NCBI GenBank assembly: GCA_937894675.1
Contig: CALCQO010000002.1
Coordinates: forward strand, 209,669-273,668
Origin: an uncultured Clostridia bacterium
GTDB taxonomy: Bacteria; Bacillota; Clostridia; Christensenellales; Aristaeellaceae
Length of the DNA stretch: 64,000 nt
Direction of reading: 5' to 3'
Of the stretch, positions 25,119-34,166 are shown in pieces. The notes beneath the pieces were generated by a model that did not search any database, had not been told where the DNA came from, and saw nothing but the letters and a program-made list of their open reading frames with translations. The position numbers were made by a program, and so were the translations under genes. Every line of letters begins with the position of its first letter. Position 1 is the stretch's first letter.

Positions 25119-27132
25119 CCTGACTCCTTACCATGCGGGCGATGAAGAACCCTTCCACCGGGTCCACGCCGGGCAGCAATTGCAGGCCGGATTCGCCGTA
25201 TTTTTCCCGGAACTGCTCGGGGATGCTGTCTGGCAGGGGGGCGATCGCGAAATCCTGATGCCCCGCCAGAAAGGCTTCCACCTGCCGGGCGTTTTCCTCG
25301 GGCAGCACGCTGCAGGTAGAGTAGACAAAGGTGCCGCCGGGCTTGACATAGCGGCTGACCACGTCCATCATCTCCGCCTGCAGGCGGGTCAGTTCCTGCA
25401 CCCCTTCTTCCGTCAAGCGGAACTTGGCGTCGGGCTTGTCATGGAACACGCCGCTGCCAGAGCAGGGCGCGTCCAGCAGCACAGCGTCAAATGTTTTATC
25501 GTACTGGTCGCGGTACTGGGTTACATCCCGCATCATGGGGCGCACATTGTACAGGCGCAGCCGCTGGGCCATGGCGTTGAGCAGTTCCACCCGGTGCTCG
25601 TGCTTGTCCCAGGCCTGCACCCGTCCGGTGCCCTGCATATGCTCCGCCATGTAGGCGGTCTTGCCGCCGGGGGCGGCGCAGCAATCCAGCACCGTCATGC
25701 CGCGCTTTACCTGCATGCTTTCGGCCGCCAGCATGCTGCTTTCCCCCTGGATGCTGAACAGGCCTTTGATAAAGTCGGGATCGGCGGAAATATCCCCCGC
25801 GCCGGACACATACCAGGCGTTGGGCAGCAGCCCCTTTTCCACCCGCCAGTCCTTGGTTTGCAGCAGCTTCTCGAAATCTTCCCCGCTGATGAGCATCAGG
25901 TTGGGGCGGATGGTGAGGTATTTATGACGGTTGCCCCGGATGATGGCCTCCGCCTGTTCCTCGCCGTAGGCGCGCGTCAATTTGTCCACCACGAAGGCGG
26001 GCATGGAGTGCATCAGGGACAGGTAGGGCGCCAGCCCCTCGTCCCGAAGAGGCCAGAGGATGTCCCCCTGACCGCGCAGCAAATTGCGCAGCACGCCGTT
26101 GACAAAGCCCGTCAGCCCCTCAAAGCCCCGGGCGCGGGCCATTTTGACCGCCTCATTGACAGCGGCGCTTTCGGGCACCCTGTCCATGAAGAAGAACTGG
26201 GCTGCTGTCAGGCGCAGCAGGTTGCGGATGGAGGCTTCTACCTTATCCTCCTCCTTGATGAAGAAGGACAGGGCGTGGTCGATGTACAGCAGGTTTTCCA
26301 GGGTGGTATAGACAATGTTGGTGGCCAGGCGCTTGTCCCTGTCGGACAGGCGCACCCTGTCCAGCACATCGCTGAGCGACAGGGAAGCAAAGCCGTCCTC
26401 CAGCAGCACGCGGTTGAGGGTGTCCCACGCCGCGCCGCGGGCGCCGCCGGACAGGGGGTCCTGGGGGGCCGCCGGGGCGGCCGGCGCGAAGGAGCGGCCT
26501 GGCTGAGCCGGGCGTCCATAGGGGCGCTGGCCAAAGCCGGGCTTGCTATCCCGGTTGAAGGGCCTGCGCTCGCCATCGGGTCTGCCCTCGCGGCTGAAGG
26601 GCTTGCGCTCGCCGAAAGCGGGCTTGCCCTCGCGGCTGAAAGGCTTGCGCTCTCCCTGGCTGCCGGGCGCGGGGCGGCCGTAGGGGCCTCGGTTCTCCCC
26701 GGCGGGCCTTTCCTCCCGGTTAAAGGGCTTGCGCTCGCCAGAGCTGGGCATACCATCCCGGTTAAAGGGCTTGCGATCGCCAAAGGCGGGCTTGCCGTCC
26801 CGGTTGAAGGGTTTTCTCTCTCCCTGGGCGCCAGGCGCGGGGCGGCCGTAGGGGCCTCGGTTCTCCCCGGCGGGCTTTTCCTCCCGGTTGTAGGGCTTGC
26901 GCTCGCCAAAGGCGGGCTTGCCGTCCCGGTTAAAAGGCTTGCGCTCGCCAAAGGCGGGCTTGCCGTCCCGGCTGAAGGGTTTTCTCTCCCCCTGGGCGCC
27001 GGGGGCGGGGCGGCCATAGGGGCCCTTGCGCTCCCCTTCCGGGGACTTTGCCCCCTGGTAGGGTTTGCGGGGCCCGCTTTTCGCGAAGGGTTTCCCCTTC
27101 GGCTTGTTTCCATCGCGATTAAAATCCGCCAT
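25111..27132 (-). CDS. rsmB: 16S rRNA cytosine methyltransferase RsmB with a repeat-rich N-terminal tail
   Basis: Methylates C967 (E. coli numbering) of 16S rRNA. The conserved part starts near residue 240: a NusB-like RNA-binding domain (about 240-370), then the methyltransferase with APGGKTAYMAEHM, the motif IV cysteine LLDAPCSGSG and the catalytic STCSVLPEEN. Before it lies a tail of about 230 residues made of tandem units such as GERKPFNRDGKPAF and ENRGPYGRPAPG, very rich in R, K, G, P and F. Usual RsmB is about 430-450 residues. The tail is basic and disordered, probably an RNA-binding or condensate-forming arm. Both the DNA and the protein repeats are clear. Confidence 0.93.
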   Translation of the reverse strand: MADFNRDGNKPKGKPFAKSGPRKPYQGAKSPEGERKGPYGRPAPGAQGERKPFSRDGKPAFGERKPFNRDGKPAFGERKPYNREEKPAGENRGPYGRPAPGAQGERKPFNRDGKPAFGDRKPFNRDGMPSSGERKPFNREERPAGENRGPYGRPAPGSQGERKPFSREGKPAFGERKPFSREGRPDGERRPFNRDSKPGFGQRPYGRPAQPGRSFAPAAPAAPQDPLSGGARGAAWDTLNRVLLEDGFASLSLSDVLDRVRLSDRDKRLATNIVYTTLENLLYIDHALSFFIKEEDKVEASIRNLLRLTAAQFFFMDRVPESAAVNEAVKMARARGFEGLTGFVNGVLRNLLRGQGDILWPLRDEGLAPYLSLMHSMPAFVVDKLTRAYGEEQAEAIIRGNRHKYLTIRPNLMLISGEDFEKLLQTKDWRVEKGLLPNAWYVSGAGDISADPDFIKGLFSIQGESSMLAAESMQVKRGMTVLDCCAAPGGKTAYMAEHMQGTGRVQAWDKHEHRVELLNAMAQRLRLYNVRPMMRDVTQYRDQYDKTFDAVLLDAPCSGSGVFHDKPDAKFRLTEEGVQELTRLQAEMMDVVSRYVKPGGTFVYSTCSVLPEENARQVEAFLAGHQDFAIAPLPDSIPEQFREKYGESGLQLLPGVDPVEGFFIARMVRSQDA

Positions 27133-27138
27133 ATATCC

Positions 27139-28080
27139 TCACTCTTCCGTCAGCAGGGTGCCCAGGGGCAGCCCATGCCCGCGCAGATAATCCTGTGCCC
27201 GCATGCCCTTGCCTCCCGGGGCCTGCAATTGCTCCACCCGCACCGCGCCGGAGCCCGCCTGCACCAGCAGGCCTCTCTTGCCATCCGCCTCCAGCACCTG
27301 GCCGGGCGCCGCGCCCTGATGGCCTTCTTCCACGGAGGCTGACAGGATTTTCAGCACCCCATGGGGGGAGGGGGTAAAGGCGCTGGGCCAGGGGCTCAGC
27401 CCCCGGGCGAGGTTGACAATCTCCTCCGCGCCCTGTGTCCAGTCCACCCGGCCCATGTCCTTGGTGAGCATGGGGTAGTAACTCATTTCTTCTTCCTTCT
27501 GGGGGGTGCGGGGGCAATCGCCCGCTTCCAGGCACTTCAGGGTGCGCACCAGAAGATCCGCGCCGATATTGGCCAGCCTGTCAGTCAGCTGCCCGGCGGT
27601 TTCCCCGGGAAGGATATCCGTCTCCTGCCTGAGCAGAATGTCCCCGGTGTCGATGCCCTTATCGGTCATCATGGTGGTGACGCCGGTCACCGTTTCCCCC
27701 TTGATTAAGCACCAGTTCACCGGCGCGCTGCCCCGGTAGGCGGGCAGCAGCGACGCGTGGACATTGACAGTGCCAAGGCGGGGGATGTCCAGCACCTCCT
27801 GGGAGAGAATCTGCCCAAAGGCGGCGGTGACGCACACATCGGGCGCGAGGGCGCGCAAATCCTCCACCCCGTCCTGGCGGATGCGCCGGGGCTGGTACAC
27901 AGGGATGCCGTGGGCCAGCGCTAAGAGCTTTACTTCGCTCATCTGCATTTTGCCGCCCCGGCCCTTGGGTTTATCGGGCTGGGTAAACACGCCCGCCACC
28001 TGATAACCGCTGTCCAGCAGCGCCTGCAGGCTGGCCGCCCCGTAGCTGGGGGTGCCCATGAATACGACGCGCAGACTCAC
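27139..28080 (-). CDS. fmt: Methionyl-tRNA formyltransferase
   Basis: Formylates the initiator Met-tRNA using 10-formyl-tetrahydrofolate. The 313-residue protein shows MGTPSYGAASLQALL at the N terminus, the catalytic region TVNVHASLLPAYRGSAP with N, H and the later D (DKGIDTGDIL), and a C-terminal OB-like domain from about 210. It overlaps def by four bases, and the two act in sequence on new proteins. Confidence 0.96.
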   Translation of the reverse strand: MSLRVVFMGTPSYGAASLQALLDSGYQVAGVFTQPDKPKGRGGKMQMSEVKLLALAHGIPVYQPRRIRQDGVEDLRALAPDVCVTAAFGQILSQEVLDIPRLGTVNVHASLLPAYRGSAPVNWCLIKGETVTGVTTMMTDKGIDTGDILLRQETDILPGETAGQLTDRLANIGADLLVRTLKCLEAGDCPRTPQKEEEMSYYPMLTKDMGRVDWTQGAEEIVNLARGLSPWPSAFTPSPHGVLKILSASVEEGHQGAAPGQVLEADGKRGLLVQAGSGAVRVEQLQAPGGKGMRAQDYLRGHGLPLGTLLTEE

Positions 28081-28556
28081 GCCTCCTGCTCCTCCACCAT
28101 GTCCTCGTCGAACACCTCGTGGTCCATTTTGTCCACATAGAGGATGCCGTCCAGATGGTCAATCTCGTGCTGCAGGCAGCGGCCCAGCAGGCCGTCCCCC
28201 TCGATTTCGAACCATTCGCCCTTGCGGTCCTGGGCCTTTACCTTCACCCTTTCCGGGCGCACCACAAAGCCCCGGCGGCCGGGCACGGAGAGGCAGCCCT
28301 CCACCATGCCGATTTCGCCCTCCAGGCTGACGATTTCGGGGTTGATCAGCTCCACCAGCCCCTCTCCCACATCCAGCACCACGATGCGGCGGCGGATGCC
28401 GATTTGAGGCGCTGCCAGGCCTACGCCGTTTTCCCGGTACATGGTTTCCGCCATGTCCCGCAGCACCAGCTGCAGGCGGATGTTGTTGAACTTGGTTACG
28501 GGGTTGGCCTGGCCTCGCAGCACCGGCTCCCCAATGGTCATCAATTGTTTAAACAT
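28077..28556 (-). CDS. def: Peptide deformylase
   Basis: Metal enzyme that removes the N-formyl group from nascent chains. All three motifs are present: GVGLAAPQIG, EGCLSVPG (metal cysteine) and QHEIDHLDGIL (two metal histidines and the catalytic glutamate). 159 residues is normal. The ATG at 28556 is preceded by GAGGAGG; the frame extends upstream without a better start. Eight bases separate it from priA. Confidence 0.95.
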   Translation of the reverse strand: MFKQLMTIGEPVLRGQANPVTKFNNIRLQLVLRDMAETMYRENGVGLAAPQIGIRRRIVVLDVGEGLVELINPEIVSLEGEIGMVEGCLSVPGRRGFVVRPERVKVKAQDRKGEWFEIEGDGLLGRCLQHEIDHLDGILYVDKMDHEVFDEDMVEEQEA

Positions 28557-28564
28557 AGTCCTCC

Positions 28565-30796
28565 TCAGGCAAGGGACGCGGGGTTGATTTCCAGATACAC
28601 CGGGCAGGGCCACTGGCGGCCCGCCAACTCGTTCAGGTATTCTATCAACGCGTGCGAATCCTTGTGATCAATCATTTTCAGCAGCACCTGGGCACGGCTG
28701 TAGCCCATCAGGCGCTTGATGGGAGCGTCATCCTCCCGGTAAAAGAGCACCCTTTTCTTCCATAGGGGGTTTTGCTGCAGGGTTTGCTTGATGTTTTCAA
28801 ACAGCTGGCCGCTCGCGTCCCGGGCAACCTGCTCATTGGGGGCCTGGCACAACAAGCGCACCAGCAGGGTGAAGGGCGGGTACAAATCCCGCCTGCGGCG
28901 CGCGAACTCGGTCGCGAAGAAATTGCGGTAGTCCTGGGTAGCGGCGGCGGCGATGGCGTAATGCTCGGGCTTGTAGGATTGAATGATCACTTCCCCCGGC
29001 ATGTCGGCGCGCCCCGCGCGGCCCGCCACCTGGGTCAGCAGCTGAAAGGTGCGCTCCGCCGCGCGGTAGTCGGGCATGTTGACGGAGATGTCCGCCATCA
29101 CCGCGCCCACCAAAGTGACCTGAGGAAAGTCCAGCCCCTTGGCGATCATCTGGGTGCCTACCATAATGCGGGCTTCCCCGGAGCGGAATCTGGCCAGCAA
29201 CTGCCGGTGTGCGTCCTTGCCCTGGGTGTTGTCAAAATCCATGCGCACGGTGCCGATGTCGGGGTAGAGCTTTTTAATCTCTTCCTCTACCCTTTGGGTG
29301 CCCACCCCCACGGTTTTTAAATACTTGCCGCCGCACTGGGGGCAGCTTGGGGGCATATCCTCCCGGGCGCCGCAGTAGTGGCAGTGCAGCTTTCTGTCAG
29401 CCTGGTGCCAGGTGTAGGCGATGTCGCACTGGCCGCACTGCAGGGCATAGCCGCACTTGCGGCACACCACGCTGGAGGAATACCCCCTGCGGTTGACAAA
29501 CAGCATGGCCTGCTGGCCGCTTTTGACGCACCTGTCCAAACTGTCCAGCAGCGCATAAGAGAACATACCCTTGTTTCCCAGGCGCAACTCTTCCCGCATG
29601 TCCACCACCGTAACACGGGGCAAGGGGCGGTTGTTGACGCGGCTGAGCATTTCCAGCAGCATGTACTCCCCTTTTTCCGCCCTGGCAAAGGACAGGATGC
29701 TGGGGGTGGCGCTGGCCAGCAGCAGCACGGCGCCTTCCCTTTGGGCGCGGCTGTGGGCCACGTCCCTGGCGTCGTAGCTGGGGGCGTGCTCGGAAAAATA
29801 GCTCTGCTCATGCTCCTCATCCACGATGAAGATGCCAGGGTTCTGCACCGGGGCGAAGATGGCGGATCGGGCGCCGATAACCACCCGGGCCTGGCCCGCG
29901 CGGATGCGCCGCCACTCATCATACTTTTCGCCCGCGGACAATCGGGAGTGCAGCACTGCCGCCACATCGCCAAAGCGTCCCCGGAACCAGGAAACAATCT
30001 GGGGCGTCAGCACGATTTCGGGCACCAGCACGATGGCGCTCCTGCCCATCTTCAGGCACCGGCGCACCGCCTGGATGTAGACCTCCGTCTTGCCGCTGCC
30101 CGTTACCCCGTGCAGCAAAAAACTGCCCCTGCCCGCGCCGATGGCGGGCAATATCTCGCTGAGGGCTTCCTGCTGGCCGGGGGTGGGGGGCGGATCCTTC
30201 TCCATCACCGCGGGGCCCCGGAAGGGGGAGCGCAGCACCTGCTGGTCGATTACTTCCACGGCGCCCTGCTCTTCCAGCACCTTCAGCGCCGGCAGGGGGT
30301 CGCGCACCAATACCTTCAAATCGCTGACGGGGTGGATATCCCCGTCAGCTAGCAAATCCAGCAGCAGGCGGCGCTTGGGGGAGCGGCTCTGGTTCTCCCG
30401 CGCCTTGTCCAGCTCTTCCCCCGTAACCAGCAGGCGGGCCGCCTTCTGAGTCTTTTCCTTCACCCGGCCGCCGCGCATCTGGGCGGGCAGCATCAGGCGC
30501 AGGGTGGCTGCCAGGGGGCAGTGGGCCTTTTGCGCCATTTCCCGCGCCAGTTCCACCAGGGGGGGCAATATGGCGGGGTACTCGTCCAGCGCCCGGGTCA
30601 CGGGGCGCACCCGGCTTTCGTCCATGCCCGCCTCGTCTTTTAATTCCAGCACAATGCCCTCGATGCTGCGGTGCCCAAAGGGCACCAGCACCCGCGTGCC
30701 GGGGGACAGCGTCATGCCGGGGGGCACCGCGTAGGTAAACAGCCTGTCTACCTGGGCGGTGGCGATATCCACGATGATTTCGCAGTAGCCCATCAT
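28565..30796 (-). CDS. priA: Primosomal replication restart helicase PriA
   Basis: 3'-5' superfamily 2 helicase that reloads the replisome at stalled forks. In 743 residues: an N-terminal DNA-binding domain (about 1-200), Walker A GVTGSGKTEVY, Walker B VDEEHEQSY, and a set of paired cysteines that bind two zinc ions (CRKCGYALQCGQC and CHYCGAREDMPPSCPQCG). The helicase C domain has GTQMIAKGLDF and QVAGRAGR. ATG codons at 30796 and 30793 are both possible starts; the gene overlaps the coaBC stop. Confidence 0.95.
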   Translation of the reverse strand: MMGYCEIIVDIATAQVDRLFTYAVPPGMTLSPGTRVLVPFGHRSIEGIVLELKDEAGMDESRVRPVTRALDEYPAILPPLVELAREMAQKAHCPLAATLRLMLPAQMRGGRVKEKTQKAARLLVTGEELDKARENQSRSPKRRLLLDLLADGDIHPVSDLKVLVRDPLPALKVLEEQGAVEVIDQQVLRSPFRGPAVMEKDPPPTPGQQEALSEILPAIGAGRGSFLLHGVTGSGKTEVYIQAVRRCLKMGRSAIVLVPEIVLTPQIVSWFRGRFGDVAAVLHSRLSAGEKYDEWRRIRAGQARVVIGARSAIFAPVQNPGIFIVDEEHEQSYFSEHAPSYDARDVAHSRAQREGAVLLLASATPSILSFARAEKGEYMLLEMLSRVNNRPLPRVTVVDMREELRLGNKGMFSYALLDSLDRCVKSGQQAMLFVNRRGYSSSVVCRKCGYALQCGQCDIAYTWHQADRKLHCHYCGAREDMPPSCPQCGGKYLKTVGVGTQRVEEEIKKLYPDIGTVRMDFDNTQGKDAHRQLLARFRSGEARIMVGTQMIAKGLDFPQVTLVGAVMADISVNMPDYRAAERTFQLLTQVAGRAGRADMPGEVIIQSYKPEHYAIAAAATQDYRNFFATEFARRRRDLYPPFTLLVRLLCQAPNEQVARDASGQLFENIKQTLQQNPLWKKRVLFYREDDAPIKRLMGYSRAQVLLKMIDHKDSHALIEYLNELAGRQWPCPVYLEINPASLA

Positions 30797-32010
30797 GCCT
30801 TGCGGCGGTCCGGTTCCATCAGCCGCAGGGCTTTGGTCAGCAACTTGTCGGCCACCTCGGCCTTGCTCAATTTAGGCAGGGCTTCCAGGGTGGTGGGGGT
30901 AACGAAGGTGACGATGTTGGTATCCACCCCAAAGCCCGCGCCAGGCTTGGTGACATCGTTGAGCACAATCATATCCAGGTTTTTACCGGCAAGCTTTTTG
31001 CGGGCGTTCTCGATCAGGTTTTCCGTTTCGGCGGCAAAGCCCACCAGAATCTGGCCCGGCTTTTTCTGCTGCCCGATGGCGGCGGCCACGTCGGGGGTGG
31101 ATTTGAGGGACAACTGCAGGCTGTCCCGCCCGCCCTTTTTGATTTTTTCCTCCGACACCGTGTCCGGCGTGAAATCCGCCGGGGCGGCGGCCTGGATGAT
31201 GATGTCCTGGGCAGCGAAGCGCTCCATCATGGCGTCGTACAGATCCTGGGTGGATTCCACCTGCACGGTTTCCACCTCGGGCTTTTCAATGCTGGTGGGG
31301 CCTGTGACCAGGGTAACCTGGGCGCCCCGGGCTTTGGCGGCCTCAGCGATGGCGTAGCCCATGCGGCCGGAGGAGTGGTTGGACAAAAAGCGCACCGGAT
31401 CCAGCCGCTCCCTGGTGGGGCCGGCGGTGACCAGTACCTTCAGCCCCCGCATGTCCTGGGGGGCGGACAGGATGCTTTCGATGGCGGCCAGGATATCCTG
31501 GGGCTCGCTCATGCGGCCGGCGCCCACATCCCCGCAGGCAAGCTGGCCGCCCTCGGGCCCCACCGTATGGGCGCCCCGTTTTGTAAGCAGCGCGAGGTTT
31601 TCCTGGGTGGCGGGGTGCTGCCACATGATGGTGTTCATGGCCGGGGCAATCAGCAGCGGCGCCTGGGTAGCCAGCACGGTGGTGGTGAGCATGTCGTCGG
31701 CGATGCCGTGGGCCATCTTGGCAATGACATTGGCGGTGGCCGGGGCGATGACAAACAAATCCGCCTTCTTGGCCAGGGCGATATGCTCCACCTCCCAATA
31801 CTCGGGGGAGGAGAACAAATCGGTGACCACCGGGCGGCGGCTGAGGGTCTGAAAGGTGAGGGGCGCCACAAACTCGCAGGCGCTCTCTGTCATGATGACA
31901 TCCACCTGAGCCCCCTGTTTGACCAGGCGGGACACCAGGTCGCAGCTTTTATACGCCGCGATGCCCCCGGTTACCCCCAGAACGATATTCTTGCCTTGCA
32001 GCGCTGACAT
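30793..32010 (-). CDS. coaBC: Bifunctional phosphopantothenoylcysteine decarboxylase/synthetase
   Basis: Carries out two steps of coenzyme A synthesis. The N-terminal flavoprotein CoaC domain (about 1-185) has GGIAAYKS, PAMNTIMW and the cysteine motif LACGDVGAGRM. The C-terminal CoaB domain starts at about 190 with VTAGPTRERLDPVRFLSN and SSGRMGYAIA. 405 residues is the normal length. It is one base from the rpoZ stop. Confidence 0.95.
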   Translation of the reverse strand: MSALQGKNIVLGVTGGIAAYKSCDLVSRLVKQGAQVDVIMTESACEFVAPLTFQTLSRRPVVTDLFSSPEYWEVEHIALAKKADLFVIAPATANVIAKMAHGIADDMLTTTVLATQAPLLIAPAMNTIMWQHPATQENLALLTKRGAHTVGPEGGQLACGDVGAGRMSEPQDILAAIESILSAPQDMRGLKVLVTAGPTRERLDPVRFLSNHSSGRMGYAIAEAAKARGAQVTLVTGPTSIEKPEVETVQVESTQDLYDAMMERFAAQDIIIQAAAPADFTPDTVSEEKIKKGGRDSLQLSLKSTPDVAAAIGQQKKPGQILVGFAAETENLIENARKKLAGKNLDMIVLNDVTKPGAGFGVDTNIVTFVTPTTLEALPKLSKAEVADKLLTKALRLMEPDRRKA

Positions 32011-32011
32011 A

Positions 32012-32224
32012 TTATTCCCCCGGATTCATCTTGCGGTGGGCGGTAATCAGCCCCCGGTTGATTTCATCAATGGCGATGGCGATGGCCTTTTTCTCCTTGG
32101 GGTCTACCAGGGGCTGTGCGCCGTCCACCAGTTCCCGGGTGCGCTTGGCAACTTCGATTACCAGGGTATAGGTGCTGGGGGTTTTCTGGGTCAGTTCTTC
32201 CACGCTGGGTTTGTTGATGGCCAT
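32012..32224 (-). CDS. rpoZ: RNA polymerase omega subunit
   Basis: 70-residue omega subunit, which helps assemble RNA polymerase around beta prime. Recognised from PSVEELTQKTPSTYTLVIEVAKRT and the position between gmk and coaBC, the standard order in Bacillota. Nine bases separate it from gmk, with an AGGAGG ribosome site in the gap. Confidence 0.93.
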   Translation of the reverse strand: MAINKPSVEELTQKTPSTYTLVIEVAKRTRELVDGAQPLVDPKEKKAIAIAIDEINRGLITAHRKMNPGE

Positions 32225-32233
32225 ATGTTCCTC

Positions 32234-32839
32234 CTAAAAGTCTTCGATGATGGGGAAATAGCGGGTGGTCCGCTGTTTTTCCGCCGCGATGATGTGATAC
32301 AGCTGTTCGTATGCCATATCCAGATGGTCGTTGATGACGACATATTGGTAGCGGTGCAGCTGCTTTACCTCGCCCCGGGCGTTGCCCAAACGCTTCTGGA
32401 TTTCCTTGGGGTCGTCAGTGTTGCGGGTGTGCAGCCGTACGCGCAGGGCGTCGTAGCTGGGGGGCAGGATAAAGATGGACACGCAGTCGGGCTTTTGCTC
32501 CATCACGCTGATGGCGCCCTGGGGGTCGATGTCCAGCAGGACATTCTCGCCCCGCTCGATGCTTTCCTCGATGGGCTGTTTTAGGGTGCCGTAGCGGTGG
32601 CCGTGCACCGTGGCATGCTCCAGAAACGCGCCTTGGGCGAGCCATTCATCGTACTGCTGGTCAGTGATGAAATGGTAGTGCACCCCGTCGATTTCCCCCT
32701 CCCGGGGGGCTCTGGTGGTGGCGCTGACGGAAAAGTGAATGCTGGTGTCATTGTCGAACAGCCGCTCGCACAGCGTGCCCTTGCCCGTACCTGAGGGGCC
32801 GGAGATGACAATCAGCATGCCCTTGCGATTTTCAATCAT
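32234..32839 (-). CDS. gmk: Guanylate kinase
   Basis: Phosphorylates GMP to GDP. The P-loop GPSGTGKGTL is at residue 11, followed by SATTRAPREGEIDGVHY, the GMP-binding segment, and DIDPQGAISVM. 201 residues is typical. It overlaps remA by eight bases. Confidence 0.96.
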   Translation of the reverse strand: MIENRKGMLIVISGPSGTGKGTLCERLFDNDTSIHFSVSATTRAPREGEIDGVHYHFITDQQYDEWLAQGAFLEHATVHGHRYGTLKQPIEESIERGENVLLDIDPQGAISVMEQKPDCVSIFILPPSYDALRVRLHTRNTDDPKEIQKRLGNARGEVKQLHRYQYVVINDHLDMAYEQLYHIIAAEKQRTTRYFPIIEDF

Positions 32840-33083
32840 GGCCCGGCGCTCCTTCCTGTACGCGGCCCGCCACGGTCTCAGGCTGCAGGGCGGAGAGGAT
32901 GATGGTGCCCGAGTCCATCACCAGCACGGCGCGCATCCTGCGGCCGGCGGTGGCGTCCACCAGGGTTTTCCCCTCCCTGGCGTCCTGCACCATGCGCCGG
33001 ATGGGGGCCGAGTCGGGGTTGATGACGGCGATGAGCCGGGAAGCCGCCACCATGTTGCCAAAACCTACGTTGACCATCTGCAT
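32832..33083 (-). CDS. remA: RemA (DUF370) DNA-binding regulator
   Basis: Small DNA-binding protein which in Bacillus activates biofilm matrix and osmoprotection genes. 83 residues from the ATG at 33083, where GGAG lies upstream. The family block NVGFGNMVAASRLIAVINPDSAPIRR is visible in two adjoining stretches, and DSGTIILSALQPETV follows. The yicC-remA-gmk order is conserved across Bacillota. Five bases separate it from yicC. Confidence 0.93.
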   Translation of the reverse strand: MQMVNVGFGNMVAASRLIAVINPDSAPIRRMVQDAREGKTLVDATAGRRMRAVLVMDSGTIILSALQPETVAGRVQEGAPGHD

Positions 33084-33087
33084 TGCG

Positions 33088-33960
33088 TTACTCCACGTTT
33101 TGTATTTGCTCGCGCAGTTTTTCAATGTCGCTCTTGAGTTCCACCGCGATGGCGGTCAAAGCGCTGTCCTGGGATTTGGAGGCGATGGTGTTGACCTCCC
33201 GATTTAACTCCTGCACCAGAAAATCCATCCGGCGGCCGATGTCGCCTGATTCGTCAAACATCTGGCGCAGCTGCGCCACATGGGAACGCAGGCGGGCCAG
33301 CTCCTCATCCACGGCGCAGCGGTCGGCCAGCAGCGCCGCTTCCTGGGCGATCCGGGATTCATCCGCGCCCTGAACTTCCAGTTCCTTCAGGCGGTTCTCG
33401 ATGCGTTCCTTCGCCTTCTGGGGCATGTCCATGGCGGTGCTTTCCATCAGGTTGATGCGCACATCCACCCGACTGAGGATGGTTTTCAAATCCCCCTGCA
33501 GGTTTTTGCCCTCGGTCTGCCGCATGGCGGCCACCTGTTTGAGGGCTTCCTCCAAAGCTTTGGCCATCAGGGCGCGCACGGCGTCCTGATCCTCCTCCTG
33601 CTCCAGCACCGTGACGATGTCGGGCAGCGCCGCCAACTGGGATACCTTGATGTCGTCCTTGACGCCCGTTTTTTTCGCCAGTTTGCGCAGCGCTTCCAGA
33701 TAATTGGAGGCCAGCGCCGTGTCCGCCTGCACCTTGCGGGCGTCCTGCCTGGTGTTGCGGTAGGTGAGGGTGATGTCCGCGTGGCCGCGCCGCAGGGTTT
33801 CCCCCACCAAGGCGCGCACATCGCTTTCCAGAAAGTTCAGCGCCCTGGGCAGGCGCAGGGATAAATCCAGAAACCGGTGGTTGACAGCGCGTACCTCCAC
33901 CGTCATTTCCCGCCCGTCGGCCTGCGCCACAGCGCGGCCGTAGCCTGTCATGCTGTTCAC
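33088..33960 (-). CDS. YicC/YloC family endoribonuclease-like protein
   Basis: 290 residues with the hallmark start MNSMTGYGRA and EVRAVNHRFLDLSLRLPR, a long helical middle and the conserved end FLVQELNREVNTIASKSQD. Members in E. coli have been linked to RNA cleavage; in Bacillota the role is still open. It is the first gene of the 15-gene operon, with AAAGGAGGGG upstream of the start. Confidence 0.93.
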   Translation of the reverse strand: MNSMTGYGRAVAQADGREMTVEVRAVNHRFLDLSLRLPRALNFLESDVRALVGETLRRGHADITLTYRNTRQDARKVQADTALASNYLEALRKLAKKTGVKDDIKVSQLAALPDIVTVLEQEEDQDAVRALMAKALEEALKQVAAMRQTEGKNLQGDLKTILSRVDVRINLMESTAMDMPQKAKERIENRLKELEVQGADESRIAQEAALLADRCAVDEELARLRSHVAQLRQMFDESGDIGRRMDFLVQELNREVNTIASKSQDSALTAIAVELKSDIEKLREQIQNVE

Positions 33961-33985
33961 AATCCCCCTCCTTTCATGAACATAA

Positions 33986-34014
33986 AGTATACCACATTAG
34001 GCGAAACCTGAAAA
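33986..34014 (-). promoter_or_regulatory. Promoter of the yicC-rsmA operon
   Basis: On the minus strand, TTTTCA (34009-34014), a 17-base spacer and TATACT (33986-33991). The -35 box matches 4 of 6. It would drive the whole housekeeping operon. Confidence 0.65.
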
Positions 34015-34034
34015 GATGAACCTGCCGGGCGGGG

Positions 34035-34076
34035 AATGGTGCTAAGAGCCCGTTTGCCCGGGTTCATCCCACCATT
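34035..34076. repeat. Two-helix hairpin upstream of the yicC promoter
   Basis: Outer arms AATGGTG / CACCATT (34035-34041, 34070-34076) and an inner 7-bp helix with one wobble (34046-34052, 34059-34065). It lies between the surface-protein terminator and the yicC promoter. It shares no module with the HR repeats; role unknown. Confidence 0.4.
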
Positions 34077-34085
34077 TCCGCCATC

Positions 34086-34124
34086 AAAAAGCGTCCCCGC
34101 AGCCAGGAAAGGGGCGGCGGGGAC
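34086..34124 (-). terminator. Intrinsic terminator of the surface-protein gene
   Basis: On the minus strand, stem GTCCCCGC / GCGGGGAC (34117-34124 and 34093-34100), followed by a five-T tract (34086-34090). Confidence 0.85.
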
Positions 34125-34166
34125 ACGGGCACGTTCAATCCAGGTTATCTTGAAAAATTGAAGGGT

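Noticed and set aside
25180..27342. 720-codon open frame on the plus strand opposite rsmB
   Set aside because: Antisense shadow of a GC-rich, repetitive gene; its protein is low complexity and rsmB itself has clear methyltransferase motifs.
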